NCBI GenBank assembly: GCA_023415275.1
Contig: JAEZLJ010000135.1
Coordinates: 1 to 17,692 of the forward strand
Direction of reading: 5' to 3'
From: Bacteroidota bacterium
GTDB lineage: Bacteria > Bacteroidota > Bacteroidia > Chitinophagales > Chitinophagaceae
Length of the DNA stretch: 17,692 bases
Shown here: piece by piece, positions 1 to 7,575 of the stretch
Position numbering within the stretch: position 1 is the first letter of the stretch
How the letters are laid out: each line of letters opens with the position of its first letter
Notes under the pieces: generated by a model
Seen by the model: only the letters and a program-made list of their open reading frames with translations
Database searches by the model: none
Told to the model about the DNA's origin: nothing
Program-made: the position numbers and the translations under genes

Positions 1-209
1 ATTTCACCACTAATGGCTTTTACGATTTTAAAACCATGCAGCTGACCACCTTCACCATGTCTATTTCAAGAGATATGCACTGCTGGCAAATGTCCATTAA
101 CGTGACACCCATTGGTAACTATCGTTATTTCAATATTAGCATAAGCCCCAAATCTTCTATTCTCCAGGATCTGAGGATCAACCGCACCCGCACTTTTGTC
201 AATTATTGA
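1..209 (+). CDS. lptD: LPS-assembly outer membrane protein LptD, C-terminal end (5' partial)
   Basis: The frame is open from the window edge (first full codon at base 3) to a TGA at 207-209, giving the last 68 residues of a larger protein. The tail contains DMHCWQMSINVTPIGNYR and then SISPKSSILQDLRINR. This resembles the end of Bacteroidota LptD/OstA-like proteins, which finish with a tryptophan-containing strand followed by a PKSS-LQDL-type strand. LptD is the barrel that inserts lipopolysaccharide into the outer leaflet of the outer membrane. The alternating polar and hydrophobic residues fit closing beta-strands. The gene is convergent with plsC and the two coding regions overlap by 7 nt (203-209), so no terminator fits between them. 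The family call rests on the C-terminal motif only, because the rest lies outside the window. Confidence 0.72.
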   Translation, partial: FTTNGFYDFKTMQLTTFTMSISRDMHCWQMSINVTPIGNYRYFNISISPKSSILQDLRINRTRTFVNY

Positions 210-937
210 TGGGTGGTATAATACTCTTTCATTAGGTTGAAAACCTGCTCTTTCAGATCCTGTGTGGTTCTACCCGTAGTATCAATGGCAGGCAGGAAAT
301 GCATTTCCACCGGTTGTGGCCAGAAGAAAAAGCTTTTATGGGTAGGCAATACTTTAGTAGTATTAAATATCACCGCGGGGATCACCGCTTTTTGTGATTC
401 TATGGCCAGCTTGAATGCTCCATCATGAAAACGCTGAAGGGGTTGGGACGATTTATTGCGGGTGCCTTCAGGATAAATGCACATGTGCAGGCCCATTTTC
501 AATACATCCTTCATTTTAGTATAACTGGTCCTGCGGCTTTCCTCGCTCTTCCGGTTCACCAGCACGCTGCCTCTTTTATAGATAGTGCCAAAGATTGGAA
601 TTTTCGACATCTCTTCCTTTGCTATGGTTTTATTAGCCCCCGGGATAGCAGAACTGGACAGGGGAACATCCATAAAGGAATTGTGATTGCACACTACTAC
701 ATACACCTGGCCTTTTTTAAAATTCTCCTTTCCAATAATTCTGCGTTTCACACCTGATAAAACAAAAAAGGTAGTCATCCAGATATCAAATATTTTGAAC
801 ACATAAATGGTCCGCTTTGGTTCAGGCCATAGGCCTGTTATCCATACAGGTATAAAATAAAGCAGCAGCGACCCTGCAAATGCCAATAATGCCCATAAGG
901 CAAAGATCCTTCCCAGTATATTCTTCAATAAATTCAT
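203..937 (-). CDS. plsC: 1-acyl-sn-glycerol-3-phosphate acyltransferase (PlsC family)
   Basis: This enzyme transfers an acyl chain to lysophosphatidic acid to form phosphatidic acid in membrane phospholipid synthesis. From the ATG at 937 the protein has 244 residues, normal for PlsC. The numbering here uses that ATG. A hydrophobic N-terminal stretch (about 10-35) should anchor it in the inner membrane. The acyltransferase signature NHNSFMD (84-90) gives the catalytic HX4D pair H85/D90, and YPEGTRN (155-161) is the phosphate-binding EGTR block, followed by a VIPAVIFNT stretch. A TTG two codons upstream (943) is in frame, but the ATG is the more likely start. It lies 9 nt downstream of the ung stop, so the two probably share a transcript. 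Its stop overlaps the end of lptD on the other strand. Whether the substrate is strictly lysophosphatidate cannot be told from sequence. Confidence 0.9.
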   Translation of the reverse strand: MNLLKNILGRIFALWALLAFAGSLLLYFIPVWITGLWPEPKRTIYVFKIFDIWMTTFFVLSGVKRRIIGKENFKKGQVYVVVCNHNSFMDVPLSSSAIPGANKTIAKEEMSKIPIFGTIYKRGSVLVNRKSEESRRTSYTKMKDVLKMGLHMCIYPEGTRNKSSQPLQRFHDGAFKLAIESQKAVIPAVIFNTTKVLPTHKSFFFWPQPVEMHFLPAIDTTGRTTQDLKEQVFNLMKEYYTTHQ

Positions 938-946
938 GTGCAAATA

Positions 947-1618
947 TTACAAAGCCCAATCAATTGGATCCAAATTCTGTTTCATTAAATAAGTGTTGGT
1001 CTTCGAAAAATGCCGGCAACCAAAGAAACCATTATGGGCGCTAAGAGGAGAGGGGTGTGCTGCCTTTAGTATATGGTGCTTTTTAGTATTGATCAATTCT
1101 ACCTTTTCCTGTGCAAATTTTCCCCACAGCAAGAATACAATATGCTCTCTTTTATTGGAAAGGGTTTCAATCACACAATTAGTGAAAGTATGCCAGCCTA
1201 TTTTTGAATGACTCATGGGTTCCCCGGCTCTTACCGTGAGGGAGGCATTTAACAGCAAAACTCCTTGCAGGGCCCATGGTGTCAGGTCGCCATTTTTTGG
1301 TACAGGAATGCCCACATCTTCCTGTAATTCTTTAAATATATTAACCAGTGATGGTGGCTCCGGTATGCCTTTGGGAACTGAAAAGCTTAGCCCCATTGCT
1401 TGTTTAGGCCCATGGTAGGGGTCTTGTCCCAGTATGACCACTTTTACCTCGTCGAAGGGTGTTTTTTCAAAAGCATTAAATATTAATGGCCCGGGAGGAT
1501 AAATGACCTTACCCTGTGCTTTTTCTGTTTTTAAATGCTCAGTAATATTCTTGAAATAGGGCTTTTTGAATTCTTCCTTTAATTCGTTTTTCCAGGATGA
1601 TTCAATCTTGACATTCAT
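947..1618 (-). CDS. ung: uracil-DNA glycosylase, family 1
   Basis: Ung removes uracil from DNA, starting base-excision repair of deaminated cytosine or misincorporated dUMP. The 223-residue length is typical. All family 1 motifs are present: GQDPYHGP at 64-71 with the water-activating D66 and Y68, LSFSVP at 77-82 with the stacking F79, LLLNASLTVR at 121-130 with the uracil-specific N124, and HPSPLSAH at 188-195 with catalytic H188 in the leucine loop. The ATG at 1618 fits the usual N-terminus. It is the first gene of a two-gene minus-strand unit with plsC. No good TAnnTTTG box is seen upstream of it. Confidence 0.97.
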   Translation of the reverse strand: MNVKIESSWKNELKEEFKKPYFKNITEHLKTEKAQGKVIYPPGPLIFNAFEKTPFDEVKVVILGQDPYHGPKQAMGLSFSVPKGIPEPPSLVNIFKELQEDVGIPVPKNGDLTPWALQGVLLLNASLTVRAGEPMSHSKIGWHTFTNCVIETLSNKREHIVFLLWGKFAQEKVELINTKKHHILKAAHPSPLSAHNGFFGCRHFSKTNTYLMKQNLDPIDWAL

Positions 1619-2286
1619 CAGCTGATTGATTTTAAAAAGGCTGAAGGTATCATATTTGAAAGATTATTATACTAACTAAATGAGTGGCAGGCTGATGCTA
1701 CAAATAAGCCATCAACCTTTCTTATTGCAATTCTAGAAGGGTAAGTGTGATGATTGCAACTATGATCTCAGGGAAAGATCAGTTGTCATTCAGAAAGCTA
1801 TCTATCATATCCTGTTTTTCCTGTTCCTGCGTAAAACGCTTATATTCAAGAAGGAACAATCCCGAAATGATAATAGACAATCCAAAGGCAATTTCCTGGA
1901 TCCTTTCTGTAATATCTCCGGCAATTTCCATTAAGTACATAACCAATCTTTTAGTTAGTGATTCAAAAGCTTTGCCACGAAAAATTGGTATCCTGTTAGC
2001 TTTTTAGAGGATGCTGGAGTTCTGTTTTAAAATTACAAAAAAAGCCTTGTTTCTCCTAAATGCATGGTGTTCCGCCTATGGTTTTTTTTAAAATCTTAAG
2101 ATTACTATAGCGAGGGAGAATTTCAATTATTCAATTTTGTCCTATACCTTCTACATCCTGTCACCTTTTATCCTGTATCAATGAACAAGGCAACATGATA
2201 AACCCGTTATAACTGTTTCCCGTTCATAATAATAAGGTTCTTATTCAGCAGTATATGGTATATATTAAATACTACAAACACAGAAG
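1619..2286. other. 668-nt gap between ung and the rhodanese gene; holds one small candidate gene
   Basis: Apart from the 53-codon minus-strand reading frame at 1779-1940, listed separately, this stretch is AT-rich with no long credible frame. A plus-strand frame across 1747-2007 is rich in Ser, Cys and Ile with no domain-like pattern and looks like the shadow of the minus-strand one. A run of eight T residues lies near 2081-2089, and a perfect 12-bp palindrome AATCTTAAGATT follows at 2092-2103. I see no clear terminator and no TAnnTTTG box serving the rhodanese gene at 2287. Confidence 0.5.
1779..1940 (-). CDS. small predicted membrane protein, 53 residues (hypothetical)
   Basis: A minus-strand frame runs from ATG at 1940 to TGA at 1779-1781. 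It encodes MYLMEIAGDITERIQEIAFG, then a hydrophobic segment LSIIISGLFLLEY (21-33), then a highly charged tail with KRFTQEQEKQDMIDS. This layout (acidic amphipathic start, one membrane-spanning helix of about 15-18 residues, basic then mixed-charge tail) is typical of real single-pass small proteins. It is unlike the low-complexity composition of the overlapping plus-strand frame. A second ATG at 1931 gives a 50-residue version. No strong ribosome-binding site or promoter is visible. I recognise no family. It stands alone, 160 nt upstream of ung on the same strand, so co-transcription with ung is possible. Confidence 0.45.
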   Translation of the reverse strand: MYLMEIAGDITERIQEIAFGLSIIISGLFLLEYKRFTQEQEKQDMIDSFLNDN

Positions 2287-3510
2287 ATGTCAAAAACAAT
2301 ACTGGTATTTTTTTGCCTGGTCATAGCCGGGTCTGCCGGGGCACAATATAAAAATGATAACCATCTTTTTAAGACAGTGTACCCTGAGGAACTCTGTAAG
2401 GAAATGACGAAAAATCCTGGTGCACTTTTCCTGGATGTTCGGTCAGCTGGGGAATTTAATGATACATCAGCTAGCACAGGTTTGAATATCGGGCACATAA
2501 AGAATGCAATCAATATGGATGTGCGTCAATTGCCACAGCAATGGCATTCGCTGGAGGCTTATAAAAGCAAACCTGTTTTTGTGTATTGTTCTCATAGCCA
2601 GCGAAGCCGCAGGGCCAGCAAGATGTTGGCTGACAGTGGTTTTACCAATGTTATAAATGTCAATGGGGGCATGACAGCCATCAGGGCGCTTACCAATGAC
2701 CGGTTACCATGCCAGCTCTCTTTGCTGGAATCAAAAAATAAGTATGCTGTTATTTCACCTGCAAATCTGTGCCAGATGTTAAGAGAACATTCGAAAAATT
2801 ATACATTGCTGGATGTGCGTCCTGATTCTGCATGGCTGCATATTTCCTCCAATGCAAAGGTCAATGCTATGGGAAGTTTTAAATCTGCCAAACATATAGC
2901 CCTTGATCAACTGGCCATGCATGTAGATGATTTGCCTGTGAACAAGGTCATCATCGTGACCGATAATTTTGGAGGCGATGCTGCAAGGGCAGCCAATATG
3001 CTTGTTGATAAGGGGTTTCAAAAAGTAAGCGTATTGCTGGAAGGTATGGACAGGTGGCTCGCTACTACCACGGATGATAATTCATGTAATGATCTGTATC
3101 GACCTGCTGTCAGTTATAGCATCGTAGGGTCAGTAGCGTTTGGTAAAATGATCAATGATAAAACGTCTAATCTAATCCTTGATGTAAGGCCCCTCGATGA
3201 ATTTTCTAATCATTCCAAAGATTACTATAAGAATATCGGGCACTTGAAAAATGCCGTCAACATCCCGCAAGCGGAATTGAATGATCGCGTTAAGGAAATA
3301 CTTGAATACCGTGATCAACCTGTTTATGTATATGCATTCTCAGGATCCCCGGAAGCGTATAGTGCTGCAAATCTTTTATCAGAAAAAGGGTTTACCAATA
3401 TTAAGGTTTTAGCCGGGGGCTTATTTAACCTTAGGTGGACCGCTGCAAATGTTACGGGTATGAGACATCTTGAAGCATGGGTGACTGATATACCTGATGA
3501 AAATAAGTGA
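2287..3510 (+). CDS. secreted protein with three tandem rhodanese-like domains
   Basis: The 407-residue protein begins with a signal peptide (1-19, likely cut after AGA) and then carries three rhodanese domains, roughly 28-135, 153-260 and 276-385. Each has the LDVR entry motif (D50/R52, D176/R178, D299/R301). Domain 1 has a full active loop CSHSQRS at 101-107, with C101 placed to carry a persulfide. In the aligned loop the second domain has T225 and the third A350, so these two cannot form a persulfide at the usual place. Domains 1 and 3 look most alike (NIGHIKNAIN, NIGHLKNAVN). Rhodanese domains transfer sulfane sulfur or serve as binding modules. The periplasm is the expected location. It has no co-directional partner upstream. 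The specific substrate is unknown. Confidence 0.85.
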   Translation: MSKTILVFFCLVIAGSAGAQYKNDNHLFKTVYPEELCKEMTKNPGALFLDVRSAGEFNDTSASTGLNIGHIKNAINMDVRQLPQQWHSLEAYKSKPVFVYCSHSQRSRRASKMLADSGFTNVINVNGGMTAIRALTNDRLPCQLSLLESKNKYAVISPANLCQMLREHSKNYTLLDVRPDSAWLHISSNAKVNAMGSFKSAKHIALDQLAMHVDDLPVNKVIIVTDNFGGDAARAANMLVDKGFQKVSVLLEGMDRWLATTTDDNSCNDLYRPAVSYSIVGSVAFGKMINDKTSNLILDVRPLDEFSNHSKDYYKNIGHLKNAVNIPQAELNDRVKEILEYRDQPVYVYAFSGSPEAYSAANLLSEKGFTNIKVLAGGLFNLRWTAANVTGMRHLEAWVTDIPDENK

Positions 3511-3612
3511 GCGCTCGTTTGTTCTCTGCCGTTGGGTTTATTTATGTAAAGTGTATCAGTTACCTTTACCCTTCTTATTGCTTTTTAGGGCACATATACA
3601 ATAAAGCGGCCT

Positions 3613-3620
3613 TAAATTTG
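3613..3620 (+). promoter_or_regulatory. Bacteroidota-type -7 box for the outer-membrane protein gene
   Basis: TAAATTTG matches the TAnnTTTG consensus used by the primary sigma factor of Bacteroidota. It ends 26 nt before the ATG at 3647, giving a short leader. A TTG at 3578-3580 is too far upstream to be a good -33 element, so the upstream half of the promoter is weak or absent. Confidence 0.45.
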
Positions 3621-3646
3621 TTAAATAGGAATAAAATTCCCTTTTG

Positions 3647-4480
3647 ATGCGAAAAACCCTAGTTTTTTTTCTTGTATCCATTATCACCATACCATCATTC
3701 AGCCAGGTCAGATTAGGAATTTTCGGAGGATTGTCCAACTACCAGGGCGATCTTACTGACAAGCCATATAAAAGTTCTAAAGCTGCTTTTGGTGTCACTG
3801 CCACTTTTCCTGTTTCACAAAGATTCAGCATCCGTACTGGCCTGACTTTAGGAAAGATCGCCGGCGCTGATAGCTTAGGTGACAGGCCGGAATTGATAGG
3901 CCGTAACTTAAGTTTTCAATCTAAACTCACTGAATTCAGTGTATTAGCACAGTACGACATTTTCAACATAGATGACATCAGGTGGACACCCTATATTTTC
4001 GGTGGCCTGGCCGTTTTTCATTTCAATCCTTTTACTTACGACTCTTCCCAAACAAAGGTGTACCTGCAGCCCCTAAGCACTGAAGGGCAGGGCCTGCAGG
4101 GCTACCCCGAAAGTCCTTACAAATTGACCCAACTTTCTATACCTTTTGGAGCTGGTGTTAAGTATGCTATCAGCGACAGGGTGCAGATCGGACTTGAAGT
4201 AGGCCTTAGAAAAACTTTTACCGATTTCCTGGATGATGTAAGTGGTGGATATGCAGATCCAGCCGACCTATTGGCCGGCAAAGGCCAGCAATCAGTTGAC
4301 CTTTCTTACAGGGGCGATGAGGTGGGCAACGCTGCGTATCCTGTTAAAGGATTTACACGCGGAAATCCTAAAGCCAAGGATTATTATTACTTCTCAGGCC
4401 TTCATCTCACCTTCGCCCTTGGTGGTGGAGAGGGTAGAAGCGGTGGCCGCGGAGGTTACGGATGTCCTAAAGTTTTCTAA
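3647..4480 (+). CDS. outer-membrane beta-barrel protein, DUF6089/PorG-like
   Basis: From ATG 3647 the product has 277 residues (a TTG one codon upstream is also in frame). A signal peptide spans about 1-19, cut near SFSQ. The rest alternates hydrophobic and polar residues as in a small beta-barrel: LGIFGGLSNYQGDL, then repeated turns and strands, then YYYFSGLHLTFAL near the end. The GGLSNYQGDL start and the late YYFSGLHLTF strand resemble DUF6089 proteins, the family that includes PorG, an outer-membrane part of the type IX secretion system. No other por or gld genes lie in the window, so a secretion role is only a possibility. After the presumed last strand there is an odd Gly/Arg-rich tail with one Cys. 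It could also be a generic outer-membrane porin-like protein. Confidence 0.65.
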   Translation: MRKTLVFFLVSIITIPSFSQVRLGIFGGLSNYQGDLTDKPYKSSKAAFGVTATFPVSQRFSIRTGLTLGKIAGADSLGDRPELIGRNLSFQSKLTEFSVLAQYDIFNIDDIRWTPYIFGGLAVFHFNPFTYDSSQTKVYLQPLSTEGQGLQGYPESPYKLTQLSIPFGAGVKYAISDRVQIGLEVGLRKTFTDFLDDVSGGYADPADLLAGKGQQSVDLSYRGDEVGNAAYPVKGFTRGNPKAKDYYYFSGLHLTFALGGGEGRSGGRGGYGCPKVF

Positions 4481-4516
4481 TTAACAATAGTCATAATTTT
4501 ATAAGTCAACCGTTCC

Positions 4517-4524
4517 TACTTTTG
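4517..4524 (+). promoter_or_regulatory. TAnnTTTG box directly before the UbiD-family gene
   Basis: TACTTTTG matches the Bacteroidota -7 consensus exactly and ends only 7 nt before the ATG at 4532. If transcription begins at the usual distance from this box, the mRNA would have almost no leader. No TTG -33 element is seen at the normal spacing. Confidence 0.45.
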
Positions 4525-4531
4525 TGCCCTC

Positions 4532-6460
4532 ATGGCATATAGAAATCAACAGCAATTTATAGATGTATTGGAGCGTGAAGGCGAACTGGTTCGCATAAAG
4601 GAATACGTCGATCCCAAATTAGAAATCGCAGAGATCACAGACCGCATCAGTAAAACTCCGGGCGGAGGTAAAGCCTTACTTTTTGAAAATACAGGGTATG
4701 ATTTCCCGGTATTAATGAATGCCTATGGCAGTGAAAAAAGAATGTGCCTTGCCCTGGGTGTTAATCACCTGGATGATGTGGCCCATGATATTGAATCTCT
4801 TTTTAAAATGTTGGCTTCTCCTAAAGAGAGCATCATGGATAAATTAAAGCTGCTCCCTAAGTTGGGTCAGTTTGCCAGCTGGATGCCAAAGGTCCGGTCA
4901 GGAAGAGGTGAGTGTCAACAGGTGATTTGGCAGGGAAAGGATGCAGATATTTCCCGCTTACCGGTCATTACTTGCTGGCCAAAAGATGGGGGACCATTTG
5001 TAACCCTGCCGGTTATTCATACCAAGGATCCATCAACTGCTGCCCGTAATGTTGGTATGTACCGCATGCAGGTTTTTGGTCCGCAATTGACGGGCATGCA
5101 CTGGCATAAGCACAAAGTATCAGCTAAGCATTTTAATGAGTATAAAAAGCTGGGCATAAAAATGCCAGTTGCTGTTGCATTGGGCGGAGACCCGGCCTAT
5201 GCCTATTCTGCCACGGCACCATTGCCTGAGAATGTAGATGAATATATGCTGGCAGGCTTTCTCCGCAAGAAAAAAGTGGAGCTGGTAAAATGTATTACAC
5301 AACCGGAAATTGAGGTTCCTGCAGATGCAGACTTTGTCATTGAAGGATATGTGGACCCTGCTGATGAATTGATCTGGGAAGGTCCGTTTGGTGATCACAC
5401 CGGTTATTATTCGCTGCCCGACTGGTATCCGCGTTTTCATATCACCTGCATTACGCATAAGCAAGGGGCCGTATATCCTGCTACTATCGTGGGCATACCA
5501 CCACAGGAAGATGCCTGGCTGGGTAAGGCCACAGAAAGGATATTCCTTGCACCTATGAAAATGACCATGGTACCTGAGATCGTGGATATGGACATGCCCA
5601 TAGAGGGTGTTTTTCACAACCTGGTTATAGCCCAGATTAAAAAGGAATATGCAGGGCAGGGACAAAAGGTAATGAATGCCATGTGGGGCGCCGGGCAGAT
5701 GATGTTTAATAAAATACTGGTAGTGGCAGATACAGGGGTGCAGATACAGAACTATGAGCAATTGGCACAATATGCTTTTAAAAACCTGGACCCTGCTTCT
5801 GATATCTATTTTTCCCAGGGTCCTATGGATGTCCTGGATCATAGTTGCAGTAAGCTGGGTTTCGGTGGTAAGATGTGTATTGACGGAACGGCAAAGTTTG
5901 AAGAAGAGAAAGATGACAACAGCTCCTGGAAGTCTGTAAATAATGACTGGATGCAAACTATTACTGACCGCTATGAAGAAGTGCAGGCAGTGAATAGTTC
6001 TTTATTGGGAAAGCAGATCCCTGTACTCGTTATCTCTGTGAAAAAAAGCAGGAAAGGACAGATTCGTGATCTGCATCAAAAGTTATGTGAGGCAGCTGAA
6101 ATGGAAGGTGTAAAGATGGTGTTGTATGTGGAGCATACGGTCAATGCCAATGATCTTACGGTGGCCTTATGGCGTTTTTGCAATAACCTGGATCCAAAAA
6201 GAGACAGCACACTGGTGCAAAGGCCTTCACGCCTGGATGAATCGAAGACCTACTCCTGCATGGGTTTAGATGGAACTATCAAAACCAGGGAAATGGACAA
6301 CTTCCAGCGCGACTGGCCCAATATCATTGTGTCAGATGAAGCTACTATCAGGTCAGTGGATGCCAAATGGAATAAACTGGGATTGGGAGAATTCTTACCT
6401 TCACCATCACTCAAATTCCAGGACCAGGTATATGGCCTGGAAGCAGTGGTCCAGGCATAA
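4532..6460 (+). CDS. UbiD-family decarboxylase (annotated in relatives as menaquinone biosynthesis decarboxylase)
   Basis: UbiD enzymes use prenylated FMN to decarboxylate aromatic or unsaturated acids, classically in ubiquinone or menaquinone synthesis. The prFMN site is recognisable: ARNVGMYRMQ at 171-180 with N173 and R178, and EGPFGDHTGYY at 283-293 with E283 and D288. This matches the Arg-Glu-Glu/Asp catalytic set of the family. At 642 residues it is much longer than E. coli UbiD (about 500), with extra sequence at the C-terminus (about 500-642). Long forms of this kind in Bacteroidota are commonly labelled menaquinone biosynthesis decarboxylase, but whether this one acts on a quinone precursor is unproven. 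The UbiX flavin prenyltransferase it should need is not in the window. The ATP-grasp gene starts 14 nt downstream, so the two are almost certainly one transcript. Confidence 0.85.
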   Translation: MAYRNQQQFIDVLEREGELVRIKEYVDPKLEIAEITDRISKTPGGGKALLFENTGYDFPVLMNAYGSEKRMCLALGVNHLDDVAHDIESLFKMLASPKESIMDKLKLLPKLGQFASWMPKVRSGRGECQQVIWQGKDADISRLPVITCWPKDGGPFVTLPVIHTKDPSTAARNVGMYRMQVFGPQLTGMHWHKHKVSAKHFNEYKKLGIKMPVAVALGGDPAYAYSATAPLPENVDEYMLAGFLRKKKVELVKCITQPEIEVPADADFVIEGYVDPADELIWEGPFGDHTGYYSLPDWYPRFHITCITHKQGAVYPATIVGIPPQEDAWLGKATERIFLAPMKMTMVPEIVDMDMPIEGVFHNLVIAQIKKEYAGQGQKVMNAMWGAGQMMFNKILVVADTGVQIQNYEQLAQYAFKNLDPASDIYFSQGPMDVLDHSCSKLGFGGKMCIDGTAKFEEEKDDNSSWKSVNNDWMQTITDRYEEVQAVNSSLLGKQIPVLVISVKKSRKGQIRDLHQKLCEAAEMEGVKMVLYVEHTVNANDLTVALWRFCNNLDPKRDSTLVQRPSRLDESKTYSCMGLDGTIKTREMDNFQRDWPNIIVSDEATIRSVDAKWNKLGLGEFLPSPSLKFQDQVYGLEAVVQA

Positions 6461-6474
6461 TATAAAACCACCAG

Positions 6475-7515
6475 ATGGCAGGTGATACAATAAATGTATT
6501 AATGACAGGTGCCGGTGCGCCGGGCGCACCCGGCATCATTAAATGCCTGCTAAGTGATCCTTCTGTGAACCTTGTGATAGCAGATGCAGATGCCAATGCC
6601 ACCGGCAGGTACCTTCATGATCCTTTTATTCAAATTCCGCTGGCTGACGATCCGGGGTATGTAGCTAAGCTTTTACAGGTATGTCGTGAGAATAACATAC
6701 AGGTCTTATTACCACTGGTTACTAAAGAACTCTTTCCCTTGTCTTTACATAAACAGGAGTTTGAACAGCAGGGAACAAAAGTATTAGTGTCTTCTGCCGA
6801 AGCTATTAAGGTAGCTAATGATAAATCTGCCTGTTACCGGTTCCTGCATGCAAAGGGATTAGAGCTTCCCGGATTTTATATAGCCAGGACCACAGAAGAA
6901 TTCATACATGCAGCATATGAGTTGGGCCATCCCCAGCGCTCATTTTGTTTTAAGCCATCCCTCTCCAATGGCAGCAGGGGTTTCAGGGTGGTGTCTGACT
7001 CTATCAACGAATCTGATGTGCTGTTCAATACCAAACCCTTTACTGTATTCATTACCTATGCACACGCATTGAAGATTCTTTCCTCGCAGGCCTTCCCTGA
7101 ATTGCTGGTTACCGAGTACCTGCCGGCAGAGGAATACTCCATTGACTGCCTGGCAGAACATGGAAATGCAAAACTCATCGTTCCCAGGCTACGCACAAAA
7201 ATGATCAATGGCATTAGTGTACAGGGACAATTTGTAAATGATGAGGATATAGTGGATTACTGCAAGCGACTGATCTCCATGATTGGCCTGCATGGTAACA
7301 TAGGTATCCAGCTAAAAAGATCAGCTTCTGGACAACCCTTGCTGGTTGAGGTCAATCCAAGGGTGCAGGGTACTATAGTAGCTGCACTTGGTGCGGGCGT
7401 CAATTTACCATTATTAGCCATCAAACAGGAACTGAGCCTCCCCATTGATTCTTCCGAACTCCAGGTGAAATGGGGAACCCGTTTTTCAAGGTACTGGACA
7501 GAAGTATTTTATTAG
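6475..7515 (+). CDS. ATP-grasp ligase, carbamoyl-phosphate-synthase-like
   Basis: The 346-residue protein has the three-part ATP-grasp layout. An N-terminal Rossmann-like pre-grasp domain has a glycine loop TGAGAPGAPG (11-20). The ATP lid contains CFKPSLSNGSRGFR (158-171, K160 and the GSRG loop). The metal-binding end carries EYLPAEEYSIDC (214-225) and LLVEVNPRVQGT (289-300, with E292, N294, R296). The PRLRTKMINGISVQG stretch resembles CarB-like ligases. Such enzymes join a carboxylate to an amine or other nucleophile through an acyl-phosphate. The acceptor is not predictable here. It follows the UbiD-family gene with a 14-nt gap, suggesting a shared pathway. A strong GC-rich inverted repeat lies in codons 13-20. 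The ATG at 6475 is the first in frame after the upstream stop. Confidence 0.85.
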   Translation: MAGDTINVLMTGAGAPGAPGIIKCLLSDPSVNLVIADADANATGRYLHDPFIQIPLADDPGYVAKLLQVCRENNIQVLLPLVTKELFPLSLHKQEFEQQGTKVLVSSAEAIKVANDKSACYRFLHAKGLELPGFYIARTTEEFIHAAYELGHPQRSFCFKPSLSNGSRGFRVVSDSINESDVLFNTKPFTVFITYAHALKILSSQAFPELLVTEYLPAEEYSIDCLAEHGNAKLIVPRLRTKMINGISVQGQFVNDEDIVDYCKRLISMIGLHGNIGIQLKRSASGQPLLVEVNPRVQGTIVAALGAGVNLPLLAIKQELSLPIDSSELQVKWGTRFSRYWTEVFY

Positions 7516-7575
7516 TGCTTGTTAAACTCTGTAACTTCCATTCAGGGTATTCATTTGAAACCGTAAATTGCTCCT

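Noticed and set aside
1747..2007. 86-codon plus-strand frame
   Set aside because: Ser/Cys/Ile-rich with no recognisable domain. The minus-strand 53-codon frame inside it is more protein-like.
3509..3516. GAGCGCTC palindrome at the rhodanese stop
   Set aside because: Only 8 bp with no loop and no T-run, so expected by chance and not a terminator.
5120..5956. 278-codon minus-strand frame inside the UbiD-family gene
   Set aside because: It is antisense to a well-supported conserved enzyme, rich in His, Cys and Arg, and has no motif of its own.
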